This document shows, one piece after another, positions 24,599 through 33,557 of a DNA stretch of 64,000 bases (position 1 is its first letter; the number at the start of each line of letters is the position of its first letter). This DNA is from Actinoplanes palleronii (GTDB lineage Bacteria; Actinomycetota; Actinomycetes; Mycobacteriales; Micromonosporaceae), in contig NZ_BOMS01000076.1 in NCBI RefSeq assembly GCF_016862315.1, forward strand, positions 1-64,000, given 5' to 3'. The notes below the pieces were generated by a model that worked only from the letters and a program-made list of their open reading frames with translations, was not told where the DNA came from and made no database searches. Made by a program: the position numbers and the translations under genes.

Positions 24599-25684
24599 TC
24601 AGTTCTCGCAGCCGACCAGGGTGTCCTTCGGCGCCTTCTCGCAGTGGTCGCCGTAGGCGTCGTTGACGCCGCCGTTCAGCAGGTCGACGACGTTCTTGTC
24701 ATAGTCGCCGCCGTCCAGGGAGTCGTCGCCGGCGTCGCCGTAGATCTTGTCCTTGCCTTCGCCGCCGACGATCCAGTCGTTGCCGGCGCCGCCGTGGATC
24801 ACGTCGTTGCCGTCACCGCCCATCAGTGAGCCGTTCCCCGCGTTTCCGGTGATCCGGTCGTTGCCCGAGCCGCCGAAGAGTGCCTCGACGTCGGCACCGA
24901 TGGTGTCGTGCTCACCGGCCTGCCCGTCGTCGCCCTTGACGCCGTCAGCGTCGATGGCTACCGCCTTGGTGTAGCCGGCGTAGCTGACCAGATCGGTGCC
25001 GGTTCCGCCGAGCAGGACATCCGCCGCCTTCGCCTGCTCCCAGTCGTCGCCGCTGAGGGAGTCGTTGCCGGCACCGCCGTCGAGACGATCGCGGCCCGGC
25101 CCGCCTTCGAGCATGTCGCCGCCCGTGTCACCGAAGAGCACGTCGGTGCCCTCCAATCCCCACAGCTGGTCGTCGCCGGTGCCACCGCGCAGGGTGTCAT
25201 TGCCGGTCATGCCCCAGAGGGTGTCCATGCCGCCCCGGCCGTCAGCCCGGTCGTTCCCGCTCCCGGTCTGGATCGCGTCGCCCCGAGAGCCACCAGAGAC
25301 CAGGTCGTTGCCGGTGCCGCTGAACGCGAACATCCGTACGTCGGAGTTGTTGACGATGATGTCGTTGCGGTCGTAGGTGTAGATCGTGACCCGGCCGGGT
25401 GCCTTCTTCGTGGTGCAGGTGACCTTGGTCTTGTCGCCCTTCACCCTCTTGCAGCCCTTACCGGCGTTGACCGCGACCTTGTCGTCGATCGTGATCGTGT
25501 TGCCGTTGCGCGTGATCACAACCTTGTTCTGCTTGCCGCTCGCCGCTTTGTACTGGACCTTCGTGCTGGATGTCACCGAGGCGACGCCGCCGGTTGCCGC
25601 CTGCGCGGGCGAGGCGATCGTCCCGGCCGTAGCCACCGTGAGAAGGCCGATTCCGACAGTCGCCAGCCGGGTGATGCGGGGCAT
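24599..25684 (-). CDS. Secreted RTX-like calcium-binding repeat protein A
   Basis: 361 residues from the ATG at 25684, preceded by AAAGGAT; the longer frame to 25843 lacks a signal peptide. A Sec signal peptide (cleavage near AQAAT) is followed by a conserved about 90-residue beta domain (KVVITRNGNTITIDDKV, then KGCKRVKGDKTKV), and then RTX nonapeptide repeats GGxGxDxLx (for example GGTGDDQLWG, GGAGNDSLSG), a calcium-binding beta-roll. A final Cys pair closes the chain. No lipase, protease or toxin domain precedes the repeats. It is a clear paralogue of the gene at 61218-62375, with the same N-domain and Cys tail. Confidence 0.85.
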   Translation of the reverse strand: MPRITRLATVGIGLLTVATAGTIASPAQAATGGVASVTSSTKVQYKAASGKQNKVVITRNGNTITIDDKVAVNAGKGCKRVKGDKTKVTCTTKKAPGRVTIYTYDRNDIIVNNSDVRMFAFSGTGNDLVSGGSRGDAIQTGSGNDRADGRGGMDTLWGMTGNDTLRGGTGDDQLWGLEGTDVLFGDTGGDMLEGGPGRDRLDGGAGNDSLSGDDWEQAKAADVLLGGTGTDLVSYAGYTKAVAIDADGVKGDDGQAGEHDTIGADVEALFGGSGNDRITGNAGNGSLMGGDGNDVIHGGAGNDWIVGGEGKDKIYGDAGDDSLDGGDYDKNVVDLLNGGVNDAYGDHCEKAPKDTLVGCEN

Positions 25685-25714
25685 GGTGATCCTTTCAGGG
25701 CGTGACTCAGTGCT

Positions 25715-25730
25715 GGAACGGTACCGTTCC
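25715..25730. promoter_or_regulatory. Perfect 16-bp palindrome, TetR-type operator candidate
   Basis: GGAACGGTACCGTTCC is a perfect palindrome 30 bp upstream of the RTX start. Its GAACGGTACCGTTC core is of the kind bound by many actinobacterial TetR-family repressors. No TetR gene is adjacent, so the regulator would act from elsewhere. Confidence 0.5.
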
Positions 25731-25937
25731 GACGCATCGAAGGAAAGATCTACATCATGTGGTACGAGCGCCCGCACCGCCGAAGGGCAGGAGAGCGCAT
25801 CCCCTGGGCATAGCCCATTGGGCAGCTTGTGAGCCCGATTCACGCGGACCTACGGTCGGTGCGTCTCCGGGAGCCCAAAAATGGGGGTGGGTCATGCCCG
25901 TACGTCCGAATGCCGGCGAATCGGCGGTGGCACCGTC

Positions 25938-27278
25938 GTGAGCACCACGGAAGATGCAGCGACCGCGGTCGTCTGGGACGGCCAGGCCCGGATCCGTCGC
26001 CTGGCCGCCACGATCGCGCTCGGCGAGACGGCCGGTGTGCTGGTGCCCGTGGTGGTGATCGCTTTGATGGCTCGGATCAGTGCCGAGGCGATGTACGTGC
26101 GGTCGCTGTACGTACCGCTGGCCCTGCTCTTCGCCGCCGTTCAGGTGGGTTTCGACGTCAGCAACCAGGTCGCGGCGTCGGTGAGCCGCGGGGCGGGCCG
26201 GCCACAGGACGTCCTGCCGGTCGCCGCCAGCATGGCCCGTGTCGGCGCGGCTGTCTGGGGGGCCGTCAGCCTCGCGCTCATCGTGGCGGCGCCCTGGCTC
26301 GCGGCGCTGCTCAACGTCCCGGATGCCTCGGTCGGTGACTTCGTCGCCTTCACCCGTTGGGCCTGCCTGGCCAACCTGATCTTCTTCCCGACCGTGTTGC
26401 TCTCGTCGAGCCTGCGCGGCTACGGCCGGCCGGGTTCCGCGGCTGCCGTGGTGTTGACCGGCGCGGTCCTGGAGGTGGGCGGGGTCACGGTTCTCGGCTT
26501 CGGCACCGATCTGGGGGTGTACGCGCTTCCGGTCGCGATCGCGATCGGCGGCGTGGCCGCGCTGGCCGTCGGCGTGGTGCAGGTGTACCGCTGCGGGCTC
26601 TGGACGGCGAGCGGACCACTGGTCTGGCGTCCGGAGGCGATCGGGCGGCTGACCGGGACCGGGCTGCCGGTCACGGCGTCGTTCGTGGTGATGGCGGTCG
26701 CGAACGCGGGCCTGCTGTGGGCGCTCAGCCCGTTCGGGCCACACGTGGTGTCCGGATACTCGGCCGCCGGCGCACTGCAGAACCTGCTGATCGTGCCCGC
26801 CTCGGCGCTCGGCTCGGCGACCGCGATCGTGCTGAACCAGCTGCGGGGTGCGGGACGGCCCGGCGACGGCCCGGCGGCATTCGGATCCGGACTACGACTG
26901 ACCGCCGCGGTGTACGCGGTGCTGGCCGCCGCGATCTGGTTGTGCCGGGAGCCCTTGGCCACGGCACTGACCGGTGACCCGGTGGTGGCGTCGGAGACCG
27001 GACGGTTCCTGGGGATCGTCGGGCTGACCTACCTCGGTCTGGGCTTGAACGTGATGACGTTGCTGCTTCTCGAACAGGTCGGCGGCGGCCTGATCGCACT
27101 GCTGCTGAACGTGCCCTACTTCGGCGGCATGGTGGTGGTCGGCAGCGCGCTGGCCCGGACCCAGCAGGATCCGTCGGCGCTGTACTGGACGATCGCGGTG
27201 CTCAACGCCTGCGGCATGCTGCTCGTCCCGCTGTTGACCTGGCGGCACGTCCGCCGGATCAGCCGGGTGGACACCTGA
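25938..27278 (+). CDS. MATE-family efflux transporter
   Basis: 446 residues from the GTG at 25938, chosen as the first start that puts a short cytosolic tail before the first helix; the frame from 25881 is longer. About twelve hydrophobic helices with short loops, the length and the two-bundle layout (second half begins near TGTGLPVTASFVVM) fit the MATE/MVF superfamily. It is the first gene of a four-gene operon with 1-13 nt overlaps, so it probably exports the cluster product or an intermediate. Substrate and coupling ion cannot be read from the sequence. Confidence 0.75.
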   Translation: MSTTEDAATAVVWDGQARIRRLAATIALGETAGVLVPVVVIALMARISAEAMYVRSLYVPLALLFAAVQVGFDVSNQVAASVSRGAGRPQDVLPVAASMARVGAAVWGAVSLALIVAAPWLAALLNVPDASVGDFVAFTRWACLANLIFFPTVLLSSSLRGYGRPGSAAAVVLTGAVLEVGGVTVLGFGTDLGVYALPVAIAIGGVAALAVGVVQVYRCGLWTASGPLVWRPEAIGRLTGTGLPVTASFVVMAVANAGLLWALSPFGPHVVSGYSAAGALQNLLIVPASALGSATAIVLNQLRGAGRPGDGPAAFGSGLRLTAAVYAVLAAAIWLCREPLATALTGDPVVASETGRFLGIVGLTYLGLGLNVMTLLLLEQVGGGLIALLLNVPYFGGMVVVGSALARTQQDPSALYWTIAVLNACGMLLVPLLTWRHVRRISRVDT

Positions 27279-28483
27279 TGACCCGTCCGGGATGGCAGGC
27301 GCGGGACGTGCGCCTCAGCGTGACGATCATGCATCACCCGGCCCGGGACGTAGACCTGGAAGCCATCGTCGAGGCATGCCGGCCGCTGTCCGCGCGCGTG
27401 GTGTACGACCCGGACCCCGACGCCGCGCGGAGCCCGTTACGGACCGCGAAGGTCGCCTGGGCCTCGATCGCCGAGGGTGCCACCCATCACCTCGTGCTGC
27501 AGGACGACGCCCGGCTCTGTGACGGCTTCGCCGCGCACGTGGTCGCCGCGATCGCGTCCCGTCCGGCACACGGCATCGCCCTGTACACCGACTGGAGCAG
27601 CCCGCAGAACAGTTACCTGTCCCGGCTGGCCGCGGTCGCCGGTTCGCCGTGGGCGCCACTGTCACCGATGGAATGGACGCCCGCGCTGTCGTTCCTGCTG
27701 CCGGCCGGCGTCGCCGCGGACCTGGCCGGCTATCTGGCGCCGATCCCGGACGAGGTCACCGACGACGACCAGATGATCTCCCGGTACTGCCGGGAACGTG
27801 GAGTACCCCTGCTGGCATCGGTGCCTCATCTGGTCGACAACCGCGGCCTGCCGACACTGATCGACGGGCACGGCGGGCGGCACCATGCCACGGTGTGGGC
27901 GCCACCGGTGCCGTCCGCTACGCACTGGGACGTCGACCCCCGGATCGACGGGGCCCTGGCGTCACGGTCTCGCTATCGGTCCCACGACGAGTACGTCGTA
28001 CGGGTCAAGGACTCTCGCTGCCTGATCCGCCTGCTCCGGCCGGATACCGGCGAGCCCGGCGGCAACGAGTTCTGCTGGTACTGGGAGGACTGGTGCGACC
28101 TGGTCGGGGTCAGTCCGGACGAGGTGACCACAGCGTTTGTGGCACACCTGGACGACCTGCCGGGCCCGCCGCCTGCGGCACGGGCCGCTCTGGAGATCTG
28201 GGCCGCCGGATACCTGCTCGGCCTGGGTGCCGCAGCGGTACGCCGTGACCTGCCCGTCCCGCTCGCCCCGGCGGTCCCCGCACGGATCCGGGCCGCGGTG
28301 TCGTCCTGGGTGGACTCCGGACTGACCGGCCCGCACGGTACGGCGCTCGGCACCAGCGACCGTACGGCCATGATCGACCTCGGCGCGGCGGCGGTCACCC
28401 TCAGCCTGCACCGCCGGAGCCCGAATCCCTTCGTCGCGGCCGGTGTTCCGGCTGACGCCCGTGGAGAGGACACCCGACGTTGA
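27278..28483 (+). CDS. Putative GT-A-fold glycosyltransferase-like protein 1
   Basis: 401 residues, start overlapping the MATE stop by one base. The N-terminal half looks like a nucleotide-sugar fold: LSVTIMHHP first strand, ARVVYDPDPD, AWASIAEGATHHLVLQDD (Asp76-Asp77), a DxD-like metal site as in GT25-type enzymes, then SSPQNSYL, SPMEWTPALSFLLP and DEVTDDDQMISRYC. The C-terminal about 180 residues are helical, with WYWEDW and AAGYLLGLGA. A paralogue lies at 48791-49945 and shares all these blocks. It may glycosylate a cluster intermediate. The family call is based on fold-like motifs and is not certain. Confidence 0.55.
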   Translation: MTRPGWQARDVRLSVTIMHHPARDVDLEAIVEACRPLSARVVYDPDPDAARSPLRTAKVAWASIAEGATHHLVLQDDARLCDGFAAHVVAAIASRPAHGIALYTDWSSPQNSYLSRLAAVAGSPWAPLSPMEWTPALSFLLPAGVAADLAGYLAPIPDEVTDDDQMISRYCRERGVPLLASVPHLVDNRGLPTLIDGHGGRHHATVWAPPVPSATHWDVDPRIDGALASRSRYRSHDEYVVRVKDSRCLIRLLRPDTGEPGGNEFCWYWEDWCDLVGVSPDEVTTAFVAHLDDLPGPPPAARAALEIWAAGYLLGLGAAAVRRDLPVPLAPAVPARIRAAVSSWVDSGLTGPHGTALGTSDRTAMIDLGAAAVTLSLHRRSPNPFVAAGVPADARGEDTRR

Positions 28484-29169
28484 CGACACTTGCCACGACA
28501 CCTGGCCCGGCCCTGGACAGCATGGTCGAACGGATGGCGCGCCGTGAGGTGGCGGCGCACTTTCTCATCCCAGCCGATCAGCCGCCGGGGGTGATCCGCC
28601 CGCCCGCGCCCCCGATGGCGGTCAGGATCATGTCCTGTCCGGACTGCGGCGCCGACGCGGACCGGTTCCAGTCCGCGGGCATCGCGCTGCCCTTCGCCGA
28701 GTGGCGGATCGTCGCGGCGGACGACCCGGACACCGGCGGCTTGCCCACCCTGGCCGTCCTCGGCTGCGAGTGGTTCGCACCGCGGGCGATGCTGCCGGTG
28801 GCGATCGCGATCGAGCGCTTCGGCCCGGTGGCGGCGACCACGTTCCGCAGCCGCGCCGTGGCGGTCACCGAGCTGGGCGAGCTGCCGTTCGACGCCGTGC
28901 TCGCTGCCCTCGACGAGCAGGAGAGCTGGGCCGACGCTCTGCTCACCGGTGACGTCCTGCCTGCACAACCGGCGCGGACCGTACCGGCCGCCAGCCGGCT
29001 GGTCAGCCCGGCCACCACCTGGGCCGCCTACCGCACCTCGGTCACCGCCCGATTCCTCGGCCCGCACGCGTCCGACGCGGATCAGGGCCGGTGGAACGAG
29101 GTCTACCTGGTGAACCGTCGGGACGCCGCGGTCCGGACGCTGGAGGGCTACGCGTCATGTCCGGCCTGA
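28480..29169 (+). CDS. Unknown cluster protein with a CPDCGAD motif
   Basis: 229 residues from a TTG that overlaps the previous stop, with GGAGAGGA about 10 nt upstream. I do not recognise the family. Visible points: MSCPDCGADADRF (a CxxC pair), RIVAADDPD, VLGCEWFAPRAMLPVAIAIERFGP and a C-terminal segment with AAYRTSVTARFLGP and RWNEVYLVN. No TM helix or signal peptide. Tight coupling to GT-like and condensation genes implies a job in the same pathway, perhaps metal or redox related given the Cys pair. Confidence 0.6.
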   Translation: MTTLATTPGPALDSMVERMARREVAAHFLIPADQPPGVIRPPAPPMAVRIMSCPDCGADADRFQSAGIALPFAEWRIVAADDPDTGGLPTLAVLGCEWFAPRAMLPVAIAIERFGPVAATTFRSRAVAVTELGELPFDAVLAALDEQESWADALLTGDVLPAQPARTVPAASRLVSPATTWAAYRTSVTARFLGPHASDADQGRWNEVYLVNRRDAAVRTLEGYASCPA

Positions 29170-30593
29170 TCGACGCCGTGCGCTGGCAGCCCGCGTCCTT
29201 CACCGGCTCCCGGACGATCACCCAGCACCTGACGTGGGGCCAGATGCTCGTGGAACGGGACATCCGGCGGATGCCGCCGGGCACCGCCTACAACGTCACG
29301 GTGCCGGTGCTGATCCCCGAGGGGGTGGACCTGGCCATGGTGTGTGCCGCTGTCGGTGCGCTGGCCGGCCGCTTCGAGGCGCTGCGAACCCGGTTTCCAC
29401 GACGGGACGGCCGGCTGGTCCAGGAGGTGCTCGACAGCGGCAGCATCCCGGTCGGCGTCTTCTCCGGTGACGGCCCGGCCGAACAGTTCGCGGCGGCCGC
29501 CCGGAACCTGGACGTACAGCTCGAGGCGACGCCGTTCGACCACGAACGGGATCTGCCGATGCGGGTGCTGGTCTGCGTGCACCGAGGTGTGCCCCGGGCG
29601 CTGGTGCTCTGCATCGCCCACCTGGTGGCCGATCTGCAGAGCAGCCGCCTGGCCGCGCGGGTGCTCGCCGAGATGCTGGCCTGCCGGGCGGCGGGCCGTC
29701 CAGACCCGGAGACTCCCGAATCGGTTCATCCCGCGGACCTCGCCGTCTTCGAGCGTTCCCCTCGGGGCCGGACGGTCAGCGACGCCGCCGTGGCCCACCT
29801 GCGCCGGCAGCTGAACGCGGTCCCGCTCGACAATTTCGCCGCGATCCGGCCGGTGACCCCGGCCGAGCCCCGGTTCTGGCGCGGTGTCCTGGACTCGCCG
29901 GTCTCGGCGCCGATGCTGGGCCTGCTCGCCGACCGGTACCGCACCAGCACGGCCACGATCGCGTTCGCGGTGACCGCGGCCCTGCTGGGCGTGGTCGCCG
30001 AAACCGACCGGTGCGGTCTGCTCCTGGTCACCGGCAACCGCACCACGGCACCACAACGGGCCTCGGTAGGCACCCTGACCCAGCACATGCCGGCGGTCGT
30101 CGACCTGACCGGACCGGCCTTCTCCGACCTGGTCCGGCGCTGCTGGAGCACGGCCGTACGGACCTTCCGGCACGGCCGGTTCGACCCGGTGGACGGCTGG
30201 GCGGTGCTGGCCGAGGTCAGCCGGGAACGCGGCGCCGAGCCGGAGATCCGGTGCTTCTTCAACGACATGCGCGGGGCGCCGGAGACACCGCCGGCCGCCG
30301 GACCCCTCGACCGTGACGTGGTGGAGCGGGCCCTCGCCGAGCCGGGCTTCCGGTGGACCGACCGCCGGGCGGCCGGTTCGTCGTTCTTCATGGAGGTCGG
30401 CGACGTGCTCGACGCACCGGGACAGCTGCGCTGGACGCTGCTCGCGGACACCACTCTGCTCCCCCCGGATCTCCTGCGTACGGTCCTGACCGGAGTGGAT
30501 CGGCTGCTGCTGCGCCTGCTCGACACCGATCTGCTCCTCTCCGAGGTAGGCGAGGCCGCCGGTCTGCACCGCGGCACGGTGGCCTCGCACTGA
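29157..30593 (+). CDS. Stand-alone NRPS condensation-domain protein
   Basis: 478 residues from the ATG at 29157, overlapping the previous gene by 13 nt. It has the two-lobed condensation fold length (about 450). The active-site motif HHxxxDG appears as AHLVADL (154-160): the first His is Ala and the Gly is Leu, but the catalytic second His (155) and Asp (159) remain. DxFxNR-like and TxxL segments (VTGNRTTAPQRASVGTL) mark the second lobe. No carrier or adenylation domain is attached, so it probably joins an acyl-carrier intermediate to a free amine or alcohol. Plausible partners are the carrier proteins at 39329 and 43207 and an aminocyclitol acceptor. Confidence 0.75.
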   Translation: MSGLIDAVRWQPASFTGSRTITQHLTWGQMLVERDIRRMPPGTAYNVTVPVLIPEGVDLAMVCAAVGALAGRFEALRTRFPRRDGRLVQEVLDSGSIPVGVFSGDGPAEQFAAAARNLDVQLEATPFDHERDLPMRVLVCVHRGVPRALVLCIAHLVADLQSSRLAARVLAEMLACRAAGRPDPETPESVHPADLAVFERSPRGRTVSDAAVAHLRRQLNAVPLDNFAAIRPVTPAEPRFWRGVLDSPVSAPMLGLLADRYRTSTATIAFAVTAALLGVVAETDRCGLLLVTGNRTTAPQRASVGTLTQHMPAVVDLTGPAFSDLVRRCWSTAVRTFRHGRFDPVDGWAVLAEVSRERGAEPEIRCFFNDMRGAPETPPAAGPLDRDVVERALAEPGFRWTDRRAAGSSFFMEVGDVLDAPGQLRWTLLADTTLLPPDLLRTVLTGVDRLLLRLLDTDLLLSEVGEAAGLHRGTVASH

Positions 30594-30608
30594 TCGCATC
30601 CGACCGGC

Positions 30609-30645
30609 CGGGGCGGGGCAGCGGACGCTGCCCCGCCCCGGTTTT
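30609..30645. terminator. Strong intrinsic terminator
   Basis: A perfect 14-bp GC stem (30609-30622 with 30627-30640) with a GGAC loop is followed by GTTTTT. It ends the + strand operon of four genes; the convergent MMPL gene stops at 30646. Confidence 0.9.
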
Positions 30646-32751
30646 TCATCGCTGGGTGGTGGCCGCCAACTCCGGCTCCGGGTCGGGGGTGACCGGAGCG
30701 GAGGGGACCAGCGGCCGGCCACCCAGGAAACGGGGCGCCCACCACGCGGCGCGCCCGAGAATCGCCATCGTCGCCGGGACCAGCAGCATCCGGACGATCA
30801 CCGCATCGATCACGACAGCCAGCACCAGGCCCAGACCGACCTCCTTGATCGGGGCGAAGCCCCCGGTCATGAACCCGGCGAAGGTGACCGCCAGGAGCAG
30901 GGCGGCGGCCGTCACGATGCCACCGCTGCGCTGCAGACCCTCCTGGACGGCCTGGTCCGGGGCCACGCCGGCGAACCGCCGCTCGCGGATCCGGGAGAGG
31001 ACGAAGACCTCGTAGTCGGTGGAGAGGCCGAACGCGATCGCCGCGACCACCACCGGCACGGTCAGGTCGATGCCGTCGAGCCGCTCACCGCCGAGCAGGC
31101 CGACCAGGTGCCCCTCCTGGAACACCCAGACCACGACACCGAGCGCGGCGAACAGGCTCAGCAGGTTGGTCAGGACGGCCTTCAACGGGATCAGCACTGA
31201 CCGGGTGAAAGCCAGCAGCAGGATGAAGGTGGCCAGCAACACGATGCCACCGGCGAGCGGGAGGCGGTCCCGCAGCTGCTGCTGGTAGTCGACCAGACGG
31301 GCGGCATCCCCGGTGACCTGCACCGTGAAGGGTGCGTCCAGATCGCGGATGTCGCGGACCGCCCGGGCGGTGCCCGGATCGCTCGTCGGGTTCTTCGGGG
31401 TGGCCTGCAGGACGGTCAGCCCGCCGCCGCTGCGCCCCAGGTTCACCGCTGACACACCGGGCACCGCGGCGACCCGCTGCCGGAACTCCGCCAGTTCGGG
31501 GCTGTCGGCCGAGGCCCGGGTCACGATCGTGATCGCGCTCGGGCCGGCCAGTGCCGGGAAGTGCTCACGCAGCTGCTCGGTGAGCCGGCGGGTGGCGCTG
31601 TCGGCGGGCAACGATTTCGGGTTGCTGGTGTCCAGCCGCAGGTTGGTCGCCGACAGACCGGCGAAGATCAGGCCCGCGAGCACCACCACCAGGGTCAGCA
31701 CCGGCATCTTCTGCACACCTCGGGCGACCGCGGCGAACGAGCGGCCGCGCTCCTTCCGTCCCCGGGCCGGCTTGATCTTGTTGCGCAGCATCTGGAGCAG
31801 CGCGGGGAGCAGGGTGATGGCGGCGAGCATGTCGATCAGCACCACGGCGGCGCCGGCCACGCCGATCGACCGCAGGAACGGATCGGCGAAGACCACCAGA
31901 CTTCCCAGGCTGACCGCGACGGTCAGCCCGGAGAAGACGATCGTCCGGCCGGCCCGCTCGGAGGCCCGTACGAGCGCCTCCGCCGGGTCCTCGGTCACTG
32001 CCCGTTCCTCCCGGAACCGGCTGACCATCAGCAACGCGTAGTCGACCCCGAGACCGATGGCGAGCATCGTGGTGACCTGGATCGAGTAGATCGACACGTC
32101 GGTGAAGAAGCTCATCACCAGCAGCGTGGTGAAAGTACCGCCGACGCCGACCAGCGCGATCAGCAGCGGCAGCCCGGCGGCGACCAGCGACATGAAGACC
32201 AGCAGGAGCAACAGCAGCAGCAACGGCGCGGAGATGATCTCAGCCCGCCGGGTGTCCGAGGTGGCCTGGTTGTTGAACTCGCGGTCGGTGAGCGGCCCGC
32301 CGGAAACCACCACGGTCGCCCCGTCGATGGATGTCAGCTGCTTCTGCACCTTGTCGGCCAGCAGATCGCCCTGGTGCGCCAGTTCCACGTTCACCAGGAC
32401 GGCCGCACCGTCGGTGGCGGCCGGAGCCTCGGGGCCGAACGGGTCGGTCACGTTCAGCACGCCGTCGATGGCGCGCAGCCCGGTGAGCGCGGTGGAGACC
32501 TTGCCGCGGAAGGCGGGGTCGGTGGCCGAGCCACCGGAGATCACCGCATTGATCACAGGTGGCGCCAGCTTGGCGTCACCCATCGCCTTGGCGCCCTGCT
32601 GCGACTCACTCCCGGCGATGGCGCCCACGGTGGTGGTCATCCGGGCGAAGACGCCGTTGCCGACGGTAAATCCGGCCGCCGCGATCACCAGCCAGATGAC
32701 GAGCACGACGGCGGGACGCCGGCGGGCGAAACGGGTAACGACACGGATCAT
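30646..32751 (-). CDS. MMPL/RND-family exporter
   Basis: 701 residues, twelve predicted TM helices in two repeats, each with a large extracytoplasmic loop after TM1 and TM7. The loops contain the usual MMPL pattern (RGKVSTALTGLRAIDGV; LREHFPALAGPSAI), and GLGVDYALLMVSRFREE and FGLSTDYEVFVLSRIRE are the conserved proton-relay helices. MMPL proteins export lipids and lipidated metabolites in actinobacteria. GGAG precedes the ATG. It lies downstream of a two-component system on the same strand and inside the cluster, so export of an acylated product is likely. Confidence 0.88.
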   Translation of the reverse strand: MIRVVTRFARRRPAVVLVIWLVIAAAGFTVGNGVFARMTTTVGAIAGSESQQGAKAMGDAKLAPPVINAVISGGSATDPAFRGKVSTALTGLRAIDGVLNVTDPFGPEAPAATDGAAVLVNVELAHQGDLLADKVQKQLTSIDGATVVVSGGPLTDREFNNQATSDTRRAEIISAPLLLLLLLLVFMSLVAAGLPLLIALVGVGGTFTTLLVMSFFTDVSIYSIQVTTMLAIGLGVDYALLMVSRFREERAVTEDPAEALVRASERAGRTIVFSGLTVAVSLGSLVVFADPFLRSIGVAGAAVVLIDMLAAITLLPALLQMLRNKIKPARGRKERGRSFAAVARGVQKMPVLTLVVVLAGLIFAGLSATNLRLDTSNPKSLPADSATRRLTEQLREHFPALAGPSAITIVTRASADSPELAEFRQRVAAVPGVSAVNLGRSGGGLTVLQATPKNPTSDPGTARAVRDIRDLDAPFTVQVTGDAARLVDYQQQLRDRLPLAGGIVLLATFILLLAFTRSVLIPLKAVLTNLLSLFAALGVVVWVFQEGHLVGLLGGERLDGIDLTVPVVVAAIAFGLSTDYEVFVLSRIRERRFAGVAPDQAVQEGLQRSGGIVTAAALLLAVTFAGFMTGGFAPIKEVGLGLVLAVVIDAVIVRMLLVPATMAILGRAAWWAPRFLGGRPLVPSAPVTPDPEPELAATTQR

Positions 32752-32840
32752 TACAAAGCTCCTCAGGACCGAAAGATCGATGTGATCTCATCCTGGTGAA
32801 GCGGGCTCTCCAGCGAATCGCCGACGAGAGCGAAATCCGT

Positions 32841-32860
32841 TCTCCCCCGCGTGGGGGAGA
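32841..32860. terminator. Hairpin after the response-regulator gene
   Basis: TCTCCCCC and GGGGGAGA pair around a GCGT loop, immediately 3' of the regulator stop on the minus strand and 90 nt upstream of the MMPL start. It may end or attenuate the two-component transcript. Confidence 0.5.
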
Positions 32861-32864
32861 CGAC

Positions 32865-33530
32865 TCAGTCCAGGTCCTCACCGGGACTGATCAGGCCGGC
32901 CTCATACGAGAACACCACCGCCTGCACCCGGTCCCGCAGGCCGAGCTTGGAGAGCACGTTGCTGACATGGGTCTTGACGGTGTGGTCGCTCACCGTCATC
33001 CGGACGGCGATCTCGGCATTGGACAGGCCGCGGGCGATCAGACGCAGGGTCTCCCGTTCCCGGCCGGTCAGCTCGTCCAGCAGGGCCGGCGGCCGGATCG
33101 CACCCTGCGGACGGCGCAGCAGGTCGGCGATCACCCGCCGGGTCACCGTCGGGGCGAGCAGCGCTTCCCCCTTGGCGATCACCCGGACCGCCTCGACCAG
33201 CTCGGCCCGGCGCATGGTCTTGAGAAGGAAGCCGTTCGCACCGGCACGCAACGCGTCGTGCACGTGCTCATCGACGTCGAACGTGGTGAGGATGAGCACC
33301 CGGGCGTCGGTGGTGGCGCAGATCCGCCGAGTGGCCTCGATACCGTCGATCGGGCCGTCCATCCGGATGTCCATGACCACCACGTCCGGTTTCTTCTCGG
33401 CCACGACCCGCAGGGCCTCCAGGCCGTCCGCCGCCTCGCCCACCACCGTCAGGTCCGGCTCCGCGTCGAGGATCATGGCGAAGCCACCCCGAACCAGATC
33501 CTGGTCGTCGACGACCACGATGCGCACCAT
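32865..33530 (-). CDS. NarL/LuxR-type response regulator
   Basis: 221 residues. The receiver has the acidic pair VVDDQDLVR, phospho-Asp in VVMDIRM, Thr in LTTFD and Lys in FLLKT. The C-terminal LuxR HTH is LTGRERETLRLIARGLSN, then DHTVKTHVSNVLSKLGLRDR. GAGGAG precedes the ATG. It follows its histidine kinase by 27 nt on the minus strand and precedes the MMPL gene, its most likely target. Confidence 0.92.
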   Translation of the reverse strand: MVRIVVVDDQDLVRGGFAMILDAEPDLTVVGEAADGLEALRVVAEKKPDVVVMDIRMDGPIDGIEATRRICATTDARVLILTTFDVDEHVHDALRAGANGFLLKTMRRAELVEAVRVIAKGEALLAPTVTRRVIADLLRRPQGAIRPPALLDELTGRERETLRLIARGLSNAEIAVRMTVSDHTVKTHVSNVLSKLGLRDRVQAVVFSYEAGLISPGEDLD

Positions 33531-33557
33531 GGGCGCCGCTCCTCGATCCGTAGCAAC

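Noticed and set aside
13422-25000. Integrative element inserted at tRNA-Arg
   Set aside because: The region looks acquired, but no integrase, excisionase or duplicated tRNA end was seen, and it lies on the 5' side of the tRNA instead of the usual 3' side.
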